Positions 1 through 6,034 of a stretch of DNA of 20,815 nucleotides are shown here, piece by piece. Every line of letters begins with the position of its first letter. Positions within the stretch are counted from its first letter, which is position 1. A program made the position numbers and the translations under genes. The stretch is from a virus. A model generated the notes under the pieces. The model saw only the letters and a list, made by a program, of their open reading frames with translations, had not been told where the DNA came from and searched no databases. Location: IMG/VR virus record IMGVR_UViG_3300042691_029886, positions 1 to 20,815 of that record; one strand, written 5' to 3'.

Positions 1-2
1 TG

Positions 3-1331
3 AGACGTCTTGCTGCTCAGGAAAGAAGAGCAGGTAAGTCTGATAGAACGGATGCTAAGGCAGCAAGTAAATATGCAGAGTCAGAAAAAAAATCTGCAGA
101 AAGAGAAGATAAGAAATCTAGAGGTAAGCACATTCATGGAATGGCAGATTCTGTTGAAGTAGATGGAGATCTTGTCGATGAAGGAATGACTATGAAGGAC
201 TTCAAGGCAAATCGTAAAAAAGCAAAAGCATCTGCTGCTCGTGCTGATGCTGTGAAGAGAGGTCATGTAGGTAAGGAATGGTATAACAGTGGTAGAAGAT
301 ATTCTCCAGATGAAGCAAAGAGAAGTCGTGCAAACATGGATGATGAAGAAAGACGTACTAGACATCGTAGTGCTGTAGATCCTGATAATGAGGATGATAA
401 TAACTACTCTGCAGATAAGACGAAGAATCCTAAGAAGCTTCGTAAGCAAAAAGCAATGGGAGAGTCTGCAGTTCCTGGTAAACCAGCAGAAAAACTTGGT
501 GCTGTAACTGCTATTCCAAAATCAGAACAGGAAGCTGCTAGAGAAAGACTCCTTGCAAAGGCAAAGGCTATGAGAGAAAAAAATATGAAGAAGGAAGAAG
601 CAGAATTAGAAGAGAAGAGAGGTCTTTGGGATAATATTCATGCTAAGAGAAAGCGTGGCGAAAGACCTGCTAAACCAGGAGAAAAGGGATATCCTAAGAC
701 TCTTAATGTAGAAGAAGTAAGAGCACTTGTAGAAGGTATCAAACAGGCTAGAAAGAATGTTGGTGCTTCTAAGTGCTGGACTGGTAAGAAACTTGGCAAT
801 CCTTCAACCAAAATGAAGGGTGGTAAAGAAGTACCTAACTGTGTTCCTGAAGCACTTGTTTATGGTGGTGAGAAAAAGGAACCAGAAGATAAGAGAATGA
901 CAGTGACTGCTGCTGATAAAAAAGCAAATACCAAAGCATGGCAGAAGTACAAAGCAGGCAATCCAGCATACAAAGCTGCTGCACATGTAGGTGAAGAAAC
1001 TGTTGTAGAAAGAGCACTTGATACTGCAGAAACAGGTGAGAAGGAAAGACTTGTAAAAGGAATGAAGAAGTCTGCTGCAGACTTTAAGAAGAGATATGGC
1101 GAAAGAGCAAAGTCAGTGATGTATGCTACTGCCACTAAGATGGCAAAGAAGCATATGGATACTTCTAAATCAGATCGTAGATACGCTGTGGAGGAAACTT
1201 CAATGGAAGAGAATGCTGATCTTGAGAACAGAAAGAAGGGACCAAGAAAGCCATCACAAATGGCTAAGAGAGAAAAACTCAATAAACTTATTGATGAAAT
1301 AAGAACAAAGAGAGAAGGTGAATCTAAGTAA
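3..1331 (+). CDS. Lys/Glu/Ala-rich virion-type cyanophage protein (5' truncated)
   Basis: The reading frame is open from base 3, so the gene starts upstream of the window; the first internal ATG (141) is not a convincing start. The visible 442 residues are extremely rich in Lys, Arg, Glu and Ala and look largely helical or disordered, with no membrane segment. Three stretches resemble motifs that recur in large structural proteins of T4-like cyanophages: NPKKLRKQKAMGE near base 427, a Cys pair ending in VPNCVPE (bases 774-851), and ERAKSVMYATATKMAKK near 1100-1150. The family likeness is from memory; the role in the particle is unknown. The stop codon overlaps the next frame by 14 bases. Virion-type is an inference from composition and motifs, not a demonstrated location. 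Confidence 0.7.
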   Translation, partial: RRLAAQERRAGKSDRTDAKAASKYAESEKKSAEREDKKSRGKHIHGMADSVEVDGDLVDEGMTMKDFKANRKKAKASAARADAVKRGHVGKEWYNSGRRYSPDEAKRSRANMDDEERRTRHRSAVDPDNEDDNNYSADKTKNPKKLRKQKAMGESAVPGKPAEKLGAVTAIPKSEQEAARERLLAKAKAMREKNMKKEEAELEEKRGLWDNIHAKRKRGERPAKPGEKGYPKTLNVEEVRALVEGIKQARKNVGASKCWTGKKLGNPSTKMKGGKEVPNCVPEALVYGGEKKEPEDKRMTVTAADKKANTKAWQKYKAGNPAYKAAAHVGEETVVERALDTAETGEKERLVKGMKKSAADFKKRYGERAKSVMYATATKMAKKHMDTSKSDRRYAVEETSMEENADLENRKKGPRKPSQMAKREKLNKLIDEIRTKREGESK

Positions 1332-1734
1332 GAAGCAGAAGCAATTAATCTTTGTTAGTATTATTACTTCTGGATTAATTACTTCACTTTCTCAATGTAC
1401 TAAAATATCCGAAGATAGTCTGTGGGATCTCTTTGATGAAATTCAAAGAAAGTTCTTCCCACAGACTATTTTTAATGAATTGATAATTAAAGATCCTGAG
1501 AAATTAGACAGAAGAATTCAAAGGGATGTGGATCATGCCATCAGGGATTATGAGAGATGGGAATCCTCATTGCCTCCTAGGATGACCAACAAGACCATCC
1601 TGGAGGGTCTAAAGTCCCCAAGGTTCTCTGACACCCAGAGACTAGTGGTGAAGGATGCAATTTATTATGAGTGTCCTGGAGGTGTTATGGGCATCAGAGG
1701 AGTGTGGGTTGACAAGGATCCAGAATGTACCTAG
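1318..1734 (+). CDS. Hypothetical protein with hydrophobic N-terminus
   Basis: 138 residues, probably from a GTG start that overlaps the end of the preceding gene by 14 bases; no in-frame ATG occurs before the region encoding the conserved-looking core. A purine-rich AGAGAAG lies directly against the start, so the start is uncertain. Residues 10-24 are hydrophobic and are followed by Cys27, which could be a signal or lipoprotein-type leader, but LSQC is not a good lipobox. The rest is charged and soluble-looking, with a helical DSLWDLFDEIQRKFFPQ stretch and a C-terminal part containing two Cys. I do not recognise the family. The position immediately after a virion-type gene suggests late expression. 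Confidence 0.6.
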   Translation: MNLSKKQKQLIFVSIITSGLITSLSQCTKISEDSLWDLFDEIQRKFFPQTIFNELIIKDPEKLDRRIQRDVDHAIRDYERWESSLPPRMTNKTILEGLKSPRFSDTQRLVVKDAIYYECPGGVMGIRGVWVDKDPECT

Positions 1735-1756
1735 AATCACTCTGTTGGGTTTGAAG

Positions 1757-1764
1757 GATAAATA
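1757..1764 (+). promoter_or_regulatory. Possible T4-type late promoter box
   Basis: GATAAATA lies in the 53-base gap before the SegE-like gene, 24 bases upstream of its ATG. It differs from the T4 late consensus TATAAATA only at the first base. Position and match support the call; there is no expression evidence. Confidence 0.5.
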
Positions 1765-1787
1765 AGGCTTAAATTATTAAAGGCTTT

Positions 1788-2246
1788 ATGACCTATGAGA
1801 ACCCTTGGATATATCAGGGAGAAACTTTTGATTCACCTGACATATTGGATTACTATGGTTTTGTTTATCTTATTGAATGCAATGAAACTTCTAGGAGCTA
1901 CCTGGGAAGAAAGTATTTTTGGTCTTTTAGAAAACAAAAGGGTAAGTCTAGAAAAACTAAACAGGAAAGTGACTGGAAAAAATATTATGGATCCTGTCCA
2001 GAATTAAAAGAAGATGTTAAGAAGTATGGTAAGAGCAAGTTCAAAAGAACCATACTATCATTACATAAAACCATAGGTAAAACTAATTACGAAGAGACTA
2101 GGCAACTATTCTTAAATAATGTCTTAACTGAATCACTTGACAATGGAGATCCCAAGTACTATAATAGCAACATCTTGGGAAGATACTTCAGAAAAGATTA
2201 TTATGAACAAAAAACAAATGCAGATGATGTGCCAAAGCAGAGTTGA
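1788..2246 (+). CDS. SegE-like GIY-YIG endonuclease-fold protein
   Basis: 152 residues. The N-terminal part carries a GIY-YIG-like signature: GFVYLIEC (about residues 24-31) followed by SYLGRKYFWS (about 37-46). A basic stretch, a KYYGS motif with LKEDVKKYGK, and a helix with a Glu pair (NYEETRQLF) follow in the order seen in SegE-type phage proteins. GIY-YIG enzymes cut DNA, and T4 Seg proteins act as free-standing homing endonucleases, but family members also occur as fixed conserved genes in cyanophages. The catalytic Arg and Glu seem to be present. An AAGG lies four bases before the ATG and a possible late box lies upstream. The last 44 bases overlap the next frame. Family call fairly sure; nuclease activity and mobility are inferred. 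Confidence 0.72.
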   Translation: MTYENPWIYQGETFDSPDILDYYGFVYLIECNETSRSYLGRKYFWSFRKQKGKSRKTKQESDWKKYYGSCPELKEDVKKYGKSKFKRTILSLHKTIGKTNYEETRQLFLNNVLTESLDNGDPKYYNSNILGRYFRKDYYEQKTNADDVPKQS

Positions 2247-2391
2247 TAGTGTCTTTGACAGAATTCATGAACTATGTGATTCTGGAAGAGTTGATGATGC
2301 TTCTGCTTTGTATGCAGAAATTAAAGATTGGGTTGTTCAGAAATATGATATTGAGGTTCTATCTTTAGATTATATTAATGATGTAATTTAA
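2203..2391 (+). CDS. Small hypothetical protein (62 aa)
   Basis: The start at ATG 2203 gives 62 residues and overlaps the SegE-like gene by 44 bases. Downstream in-frame ATGs (2218, 2224, 2227) could also be used, as none has a good ribosome binding site; the frame is open further upstream to 2137, but that would lie deeper inside the neighbouring gene. The product is acidic, contains one predicted helix pair around RVDSVFDRIHELCDSGRVDD, and has no membrane segment or recognisable catalytic motif. It ends just before a CTAAATA late box. Coding status is supported by the continuous frame beyond the upstream stop; the function is unknown. Confidence 0.5.
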   Translation: MNKKQMQMMCQSRVDSVFDRIHELCDSGRVDDASALYAEIKDWVVQKYDIEVLSLDYINDVI

Positions 2392-2395
2392 AAAC

Positions 2396-2402
2396 CTAAA
2401 TA
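2396..2402 (+). promoter_or_regulatory. Possible late promoter box (CTAAATA)
   Basis: CTAAATA lies five bases after the preceding stop and 37 bases before the next ATG (2439). The same heptamer occurs at 19403 and 19590, also in gaps before genes, which supports a shared role. A short imperfect hairpin (CTCAT/ATGAG arms, about 2407-2429) follows it. Confidence 0.5.
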
Positions 2403-2438
2403 ATCACTCATAATGATTTTTAGAATGAGTCTTTGATT

Positions 2439-2522
2439 ATGAAATTAGAGCCCAGGAAGGTGCCCTTCGAGAGAGGTGGTGTACCCCCCTTCTATTGGGA
2501 TGTAGAGTTCAACAAATTTTAA
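2439..2522 (+). CDS. Very small ORF (27 aa) coupled to the RlpA-like gene
   Basis: ATG 2439 opens a 27-codon frame that is basic at its N-terminus and contains a PPFYWD stretch. Its stop overlaps the start of the next gene as TAATG (2520-2524), an arrangement typical of translational coupling. There is no clear ribosome binding site, but it is the first ATG in this frame after the CTAAATA box. It may be a real small protein or a leader that helps translation of the RlpA-like gene. Function unknown. Confidence 0.4.
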   Translation: MKLEPRKVPFERGGVPPFYWDVEFNKF

Positions 2523-2884
2523 TGCTTTTTAAAACAATTTCAATTATTGCTTTTGGTCTTGTAGGTCTGGCACCCTTAACAGCAAAAGCAGCAAGCGGAT
2601 GTTCCCTTGCATCACATTATGGAGTAGGTGATGGATATCACGGACAAACTACTGCCAATGGCGAAAGATACAATGCATATGGGTTGTCAACTGCCCATAA
2701 ATTCCTTCCCTTTGGAACTAGACTAAGAGTTACAAACCAGTCAAATGGTCGTTCTGTTATTGTAAGAGTTAATGATAGAGGACCCTTTGTTGCTGGTAGG
2801 TCACTTGACTTGTCCTATGGAGCATTTGGTAAAATTGCATCTCCTGGACAAGGGGTTGCCAATGTATGCTATACTAGGGTATAA
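2522..2884 (+). CDS. Secreted RlpA-like double-psi beta-barrel protein
   Basis: From ATG 2522 the product is 120 residues. The first 23 form a classical signal peptide (Lys4, hydrophobic core, AKA cleavage site). The rest is almost entirely one double-psi beta-barrel domain with the RlpA pattern: SHYGVGDGYHGQTTANGERY, then TAHKFLPFGTRLRVTN, then RVNDRGPF and GRSLDLSYGAF. The Asp in VNDRGPF matches the residue essential in RlpA lytic transglycosylases, which cut peptidoglycan strands lacking stem peptides. Unlike bacterial RlpA there is no lipobox and no SPOR domain. In a phage it could loosen the wall before lysis or change septal peptidoglycan; both are inference. An upstream TTG (2495) is possible but would spoil the signal peptide. 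Confidence 0.8.
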   Translation: MLFKTISIIAFGLVGLAPLTAKAASGCSLASHYGVGDGYHGQTTANGERYNAYGLSTAHKFLPFGTRLRVTNQSNGRSVIVRVNDRGPFVAGRSLDLSYGAFGKIASPGQGVANVCYTRV

Positions 2885-2893
2885 TATACATAC

Positions 2894-2922
2894 TTGACAA
2901 CTGAATAGTAGGGAGTTATAAT
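2894..2922 (+). promoter_or_regulatory. Consensus sigma70-type promoter for tRNA-Gly
   Basis: TTGACA (2894-2899), a 17-base spacer and TATAAT (2917-2922): both hexamers match the consensus exactly. The expected start near 2929 lies just before tRNA-Gly (2937). This would allow early transcription by the unmodified host polymerase. The -10 box is the exact loop of a perfect inverted repeat, listed separately. Confidence 0.85.
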
Positions 2923-2929
2923 ACTCCCT
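2910..2929. repeat. Perfect inverted repeat centred on the -10 box
   Basis: Arms AGGGAGT (2910-2916) and ACTCCCT (2923-2929) pair perfectly over 7 bp; the six-base loop is the -10 hexamer TATAAT itself. There is no T-run behind it, so it does not look like a terminator. It may be an operator-like dyad or an upstream terminator remnant merged with a promoter. Confidence 0.75.
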
Positions 2930-2936
2930 TACATGT

Positions 2937-3008
2937 GCGAGATTAGTTCAGTGGTAGAACGCTATCCTTCCAAGTTAGATGTCAGGGGTTCGAATCCCCT
3001 ATCTCGCT
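2937..3008 (+). tRNA. tRNA-Gly (anticodon TCC)
   Basis: A full 72-base cloverleaf can be folded by eye: acceptor GCGAGAT with ATCTCGC, D-stem GTTC/GAAC with an AGTGGTA loop, anticodon loop CTTCCAA with anticodon TCC at 2969-2971, and T-arm AGGGG/CCCCT around TTCGAAT. The CCA end is not encoded. The anticodon stem CTATC/GTTAG has one T-T mismatch at the fourth pair. It would read GGA and GGG; GGA is common in the AT-rich genes of this window. It is served by its own consensus promoter. Confidence 0.92.
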
Positions 3009-3010
3009 TC

Positions 3011-3026
3011 CCCAGAAACATCTGGG
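3011..3026 (+). terminator. Short hairpin after tRNA-Gly
   Basis: CCCAGA and TCTGGG form a 6-bp stem with loop AACA two bases after the tRNA. No run of T follows; AATTATAAATA follows instead. It may be a weak terminator or a tRNA 3' processing signal. Confidence 0.4.
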
Positions 3027-3029
3027 AAT

Positions 3030-3037
3030 TATAAATA
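3030..3037 (+). promoter_or_regulatory. T4-type late promoter of the porin gene
   Basis: TATAAATA, an exact match to the T4 late promoter box, 31 bases upstream of the porin ATG. The gap holds no sigma70-type pair that I can see, so the porin appears to be late-expressed. Confidence 0.75.
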
Positions 3038-3068
3038 AACACTGTAGTTGTAATTCTTAACAAACTAT

Positions 3069-4538
3069 ATGAAATTTTTCAAACAACTGATGCTTGCACC
3101 TGTTGCTCTGGGGATTGTTACTCCTTCTGCTTTTGCTGCAGACCTTAATATGAATGGAGTATCCCAATATACATCCAATGAGCAGGTTACAAGCGTCACT
3201 CAATTCTCTGATGTTCAACCTACTGATTGGGCATATCAAGCACTCTCACAACTTGTAGAGCGTTATGGTTGTGTTGCTGGTTATCCCAATGGAACCTTTG
3301 GTGGTGGTCGTGCAATGACTCGTTATGAGGCAGCAGCACTTCTGAATGCTTGTCTGGATCGTGTGACTGAAGTTACTGATGAACTCAAGCGTCTTACCAA
3401 TGAGTTTGCACAGGAACTTGCAGTGCTTCGTGGTCGTGTAGATAAACTGGAAGCACAAGTTACTACTCTTGAAGCACAACAGTTCTCCACTACTACCAAA
3501 CTGCGTGGTGAAGCAAACTTTGTTCTTGGTGGTGTTGATAATTACCAAAGTAAAGCAGGTGACATTACTCACACTGCATTCAACTATGATCTTCGTCTGA
3601 ACCTGGATACTTCATTCACTGGTAAGGACCTTCTGCGTACTCGTCTGCGTTCTTCTAACTTTAGTAGCAATCCTTTTGGATCTAGTTCTTCTATCTTCAA
3701 ACTGGATAAAGCAGACAACACCCAAGGAGATATGGGCGATGCTGTAGTTATTGATCGTCTGTACTATCAGTTCCCTGCTTTTAATAACAAAGCAACTATT
3801 ACTGCTGGTGCTCTTGTTCGTAACACTGAAATTGCCTGGATTCCTTCAGCATATGAATCCAAGATCCTTGACTTCTTCCAAGTAGCAGGTGCTCCTGGTG
3901 TTTATAACAAGGCAGTTGGTTCTGGTTTTGGTATCCAGTACGGTAAGAAAGGTCTTGTTGCTGGTGTAAACTATGTTGCACAGAATGGTGCTGATAGTTC
4001 TACTGGTGAGTTTGATAAGTCTGGTGCTCTGAATACTCTGGCACAGATTGGTTATCGTGGTGATAACTGGGGTGCTGCTTTTGGTTATCGTTATGGTACT
4101 GAAGGCACTCGTGTTCGTACCTATAATGGTCTGAATGGTGCATCTGGTTCTCTGGTTCCTGGTCAAACTTCTAATGGTTATGCCATTAATGCTTACTGGC
4201 AACCCACTCAATCTGGTTGGATTCCTTCCATCTCTGCAGGTTATGGTTGGAACACTGTAAGTGGTACTCAAAGTGCTGCTACCAACAGTCAATCTTGGAT
4301 GGCTGGTCTGACTTGGAACGATGTGTTTGTTGATGGTAACTCTGCTGGTGTTGCTGTTGGTCAGGCTCCTACTGGTGAAGATCTTGAGAAGTCCACTCTT
4401 CTTGAAATCTTCTACAAGTACCAAGTGTCTGATAATATCAGTATCACTCCTGCTATCATCTATGGTAGTGACAACCAACGCCTGGTTGGTAACTCCTCTA
4501 ACTGGGGTGGTGTAATTCAGACTACATTCAAGTTCTGA
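3069..4538 (+). CDS. Cyanobacterial-type outer-membrane porin with SLH domain (Som/OprB family)
   Basis: 489 residues, within the usual range of cyanobacterial Som porins. Residues 1-23 are a signal peptide ending SAFA. An SLH domain follows at about 45-105 (FSDVQPTDWAYQAL, YGCVAGYPNGTF, MTRYEAAALLNACLD). Next comes a short coiled coil at about 105-140 (DELKRLTNEF, LRGRVDKLEAQVTTLEAQ), then a beta-rich barrel ending in FKF, the terminal aromatic expected of outer-membrane proteins. In the host family the SLH domain anchors the barrel to the wall and the pore passes small solutes. Next to pstS, a role in phosphate or nutrient entry is plausible but inferred. No Shine-Dalgarno is visible; a late box is upstream and a strong terminator downstream. 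Arginine codons are all CGT/CGC, unlike the glycan operon, which suggests host origin or very high expression. Confidence 0.85.
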   Translation: MKFFKQLMLAPVALGIVTPSAFAADLNMNGVSQYTSNEQVTSVTQFSDVQPTDWAYQALSQLVERYGCVAGYPNGTFGGGRAMTRYEAAALLNACLDRVTEVTDELKRLTNEFAQELAVLRGRVDKLEAQVTTLEAQQFSTTTKLRGEANFVLGGVDNYQSKAGDITHTAFNYDLRLNLDTSFTGKDLLRTRLRSSNFSSNPFGSSSSIFKLDKADNTQGDMGDAVVIDRLYYQFPAFNNKATITAGALVRNTEIAWIPSAYESKILDFFQVAGAPGVYNKAVGSGFGIQYGKKGLVAGVNYVAQNGADSSTGEFDKSGALNTLAQIGYRGDNWGAAFGYRYGTEGTRVRTYNGLNGASGSLVPGQTSNGYAINAYWQPTQSGWIPSISAGYGWNTVSGTQSAATNSQSWMAGLTWNDVFVDGNSAGVAVGQAPTGEDLEKSTLLEIFYKYQVSDNISITPAIIYGSDNQRLVGNSSNWGGVIQTTFKF

Positions 4539-4560
4539 TAATCTACTCATAAGTTGAGTT

Positions 4561-4590
4561 AGACCACTCCTTTCTGGGGTGGTCTTTTTT
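4561..4590 (+). terminator. Rho-independent terminator of the porin gene
   Basis: AGACCACTCC and GGGGTGGTCT form a 10-bp stem with one G-T wobble, loop TTTCT, followed by TTTTT up to 4590. It lies 22 bases after the porin stop and isolates it from pstS. Confidence 0.9.
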
Positions 4591-4606
4591 GTTAGGTAAT
4601 GGAAAC

Positions 4607-4634
4607 CTTAACCAAATCTTAGTGGACTTTAAGA
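4607..4634 (+). promoter_or_regulatory. Possible degenerate Pho box upstream of pstS
   Basis: CTTAACCA (4607-4614) is one base from a cyanobacterial Pho-box repeat unit (CTTAACCT). A weaker CTTAGTGG follows at 4618, exactly 11 bases on, then CTTTAAGA at 4627, whose TTAA lies at 4629, two 11-base periods after the first unit's start. TATCAT (4646-4651) could be the -10. Host PhoB control of cyanophage pstS is established for other cyanophages; here only the first unit is a good match. Confidence 0.45.
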
Positions 4635-4686
4635 TTGTCTTCCAGTATCATTATCTACGAAGTCAATTTACTTCTAAAAAACTTTT

Positions 4687-5658
4687 ATGAAATTCAAAAA
4701 CTTTATTGCTGTTGGTCTGGTTGTTGCTCCTGTTGCTCCTGTTGCTGCACTTGCTGGACCTGCTTTGAATGGTGCAGGCGCCACCTTCCCTGCACCCATT
4801 TATCAACGATGGTTCCAAGACTATGCACGAACTTCTGGGAGTAGGGTTAATTATCAGTCCGTTGGTTCTGGTGCTGGTGTTCGTCAATTCATTGCGGGCA
4901 CAGTTGACTTCGGAGCAAGTGACGAACCAATCTCCGCAGCAGATGCCTCCAAAGTGAAGCGTGGTGTTGTTCAGATTCCTATGGTGGGTGGAACGATTGC
5001 TGTGGCTTACAATAAGCCTGGATGTAATCTGAGACTTACTCAAAAGCAAACTGTAGATATTTTTGCTGGTCGTATTAGAGATTGGAAAGCACTTGGATGT
5101 GCTGCTGGTCCCATTACTCCTGTGTATCGTTCTGATGGTTCTGGAACCACTTATGCATTCACTAACTCTCTTGATGCCTTTGGTGGTTGGGGTCCAGGTG
5201 TAGGTAAGGCAGTTAAATGGCCTACTGGTGTTGGTGCAAAAGGTAATGAAGGTGTTTCTGGACGAATTCGCCAGACTCCTGGTTCTATCGGTTATGTGAA
5301 TACTGGATTTGTAAAAGCAAATCGTATTCAAGCAGCAGCAATTCAAAACCGAGCAGGTAAGTTTGTTCTTCCTACTGCTGCATCTGGTGCTGCTGCTCTG
5401 AATAACATCAAACTGGACGCAAACCTTGCTGGTGAAAATGCAAATCCTGCTGGTGCAACTGCATATCCTATTTCTACTTTGACTTGGGTTCTTGCATATC
5501 GTACTGGCAATGGTGCTAAGGCAGATGATATTCGTGCTGCTCTAAACTATGCTCTGAGTTCTAAAGCACAATCTATTGCTGATGATCTTGGATATGTTCC
5601 TCTGTCTGGTTCTATCCTGAACCGTGCAAGGATTGCTGTTGGTCGCATTGGGCAATAA
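4687..5658 (+). CDS. pstS: Periplasmic phosphate-binding protein PstS
   Basis: 323 residues, normal for PstS. A signal peptide occupies about residues 1-23 (hydrophobic VAPVAPVAALA). The mature part starts with GPALNGAGATFPAPIYQRW, the hallmark N-terminal phosphate-loop region. GSGAGVRQF, FGASDEPI and SDGSGTTYAF follow, which are the other phosphate-contact segments of the family. PstS binds phosphate in the periplasm and hands it to the PstCAB ABC transporter; no pstC, pstA or pstB is here, so it would work with the host transporter. pstS is a known auxiliary metabolic gene of marine cyanophages. Arginine codons are mixed (CGT, CGA, AGA, AGG), between the porin and the glycan genes. No good ribosome binding site is visible. 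The gene follows the porin after a terminator and a possible Pho box. Confidence 0.95.
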   Translation: MKFKNFIAVGLVVAPVAPVAALAGPALNGAGATFPAPIYQRWFQDYARTSGSRVNYQSVGSGAGVRQFIAGTVDFGASDEPISAADASKVKRGVVQIPMVGGTIAVAYNKPGCNLRLTQKQTVDIFAGRIRDWKALGCAAGPITPVYRSDGSGTTYAFTNSLDAFGGWGPGVGKAVKWPTGVGAKGNEGVSGRIRQTPGSIGYVNTGFVKANRIQAAAIQNRAGKFVLPTAASGAAALNNIKLDANLAGENANPAGATAYPISTLTWVLAYRTGNGAKADDIRAALNYALSSKAQSIADDLGYVPLSGSILNRARIAVGRIGQ

Positions 5659-5663
5659 ATTAG

Positions 5664-5671
5664 TATAAATA
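5664..5671 (+). promoter_or_regulatory. T4-type late promoter box before the CAT tRNA
   Basis: TATAAATA exact match, six bases after the pstS stop and 22 bases before the tRNA. A short GC-rich hairpin (GGGGGC/GCCTCC, 5674-5689, loop ACCT) follows between it and the tRNA. It would serve the tRNA and the zinc-ribbon gene. Confidence 0.6.
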
Positions 5672-5693
5672 TTGGGGGCACCTGCCTCCTTAC

Positions 5694-5764
5694 CGTGGGT
5701 GAGTGTAAAGGTAGCACAGAAGTCTCATAAGCTTCAGGAGAGGGTTCAATTCCCTCACCCGCCA
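5694..5764 (+). tRNA. tRNA-Met or tRNA-Ile2 (anticodon CAT), atypical
   Basis: A cloverleaf can be drawn: D-stem GTGT/GCAC, anticodon stem GAAGT/GCTTC with loop CTCATAA (anticodon CAT, 5726-5728), T-arm GAGGG/CCCTC around TTCAATT. The acceptor CGTGGGT with ACCCGCC has six pairs, one a wobble, and a C-C mismatch at the first pair; position 8 is G instead of the near-invariant U. The anticodon stem lacks the three G-C pairs of initiator tRNA, so this is an elongator Met or a lysidine-type Ile tRNA, or a decaying gene. Sequence alone does not tell Met from Ile2. Confidence 0.7.
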
Positions 5765-5782
5765 TTATTTGAGGTACATACA

Positions 5783-6034
5783 ATGATAAAAATAAGATGC
5801 AAGAATTGTAACATAGAATTAATATCACATCCTACTAAATCTAAATGCTGTGGTTGTGATAATTTAACCACAGTTAAAGGTGAAACTATTACTGCTATTG
5901 ACTTGACAAAGGTAGAGTTAATCAGTAACATGGTAAAGAAGGAATCAAAAAATGTTCTTTCAAAGGAAGATATTGCTTGGCAAGAAGCAAGAAAACATCG
6001 TAAAATTAGAAAACTGGAGTTTGATATTAAATGA
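5783..6034 (+). CDS. Small zinc-ribbon protein (83 aa)
   Basis: Starts at ATG 5783 with GAGG eight bases upstream; the same frame is open further upstream but would run through the tRNA. Residues 6-24 contain CKNC, a 12-residue spacer and CCGC, a likely zinc ribbon or knuckle. The C-terminal half is charged, with helical KEDIAWQEARKHRKIRKLEF. It resembles a conserved small protein of T4-like cyanophages that I recall only as hypothetical. A zinc-bound nucleic-acid or protein adaptor is the likely type; the target is unknown. The last four bases overlap the next small ORF (ATGA). Confidence 0.72.
   Translation: MIKIRCKNCNIELISHPTKSKCCGCDNLTTVKGETITAIDLTKVELISNMVKKESKNVLSKEDIAWQEARKHRKIRKLEFDIK

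Noticed and set aside
81-449. Minus-strand open frame opposite the first gene
   Set aside because: Ile/Phe/Ser-rich translation of an antisense Lys/Glu-rich sequence; no start context.
2937-3008. tRNA-Gly as a phage attachment site
   Set aside because: No integrase gene, no duplicated tRNA end, and the tRNA is complete with its own promoter in a lytic-type genome.
3846-4550. Long minus-strand open frame (234 codons) opposite the porin
   Set aside because: Thr/Ser/Ile-rich, no motif; it mirrors the strong codon bias of the porin. The porin has signal peptide, SLH domain and barrel end.
4697-4770. Short repeats (TTGCTCCTG) at the start of pstS
   Set aside because: They encode the repetitive Val-Ala-Pro part of the signal peptide and need no further explanation.
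4663-5346. Minus-strand open frame (227 codons) opposite pstS
   Set aside because: Low-complexity Asn/Thr/Ser composition, and pstS on the other strand is unmistakable.
3069-5658. Window being host chromosome because of porin and pstS
   Set aside because: Late T4-type boxes, phage lysozyme, virion-type genes, short hli forms and gene packing all point to phage; both genes are embedded in this context.
5672-5782. Upstream extension of the zinc-ribbon gene through the tRNA
   Set aside because: The extension reads through the tRNA sequence; ATG 5783 has a good GAGG site.
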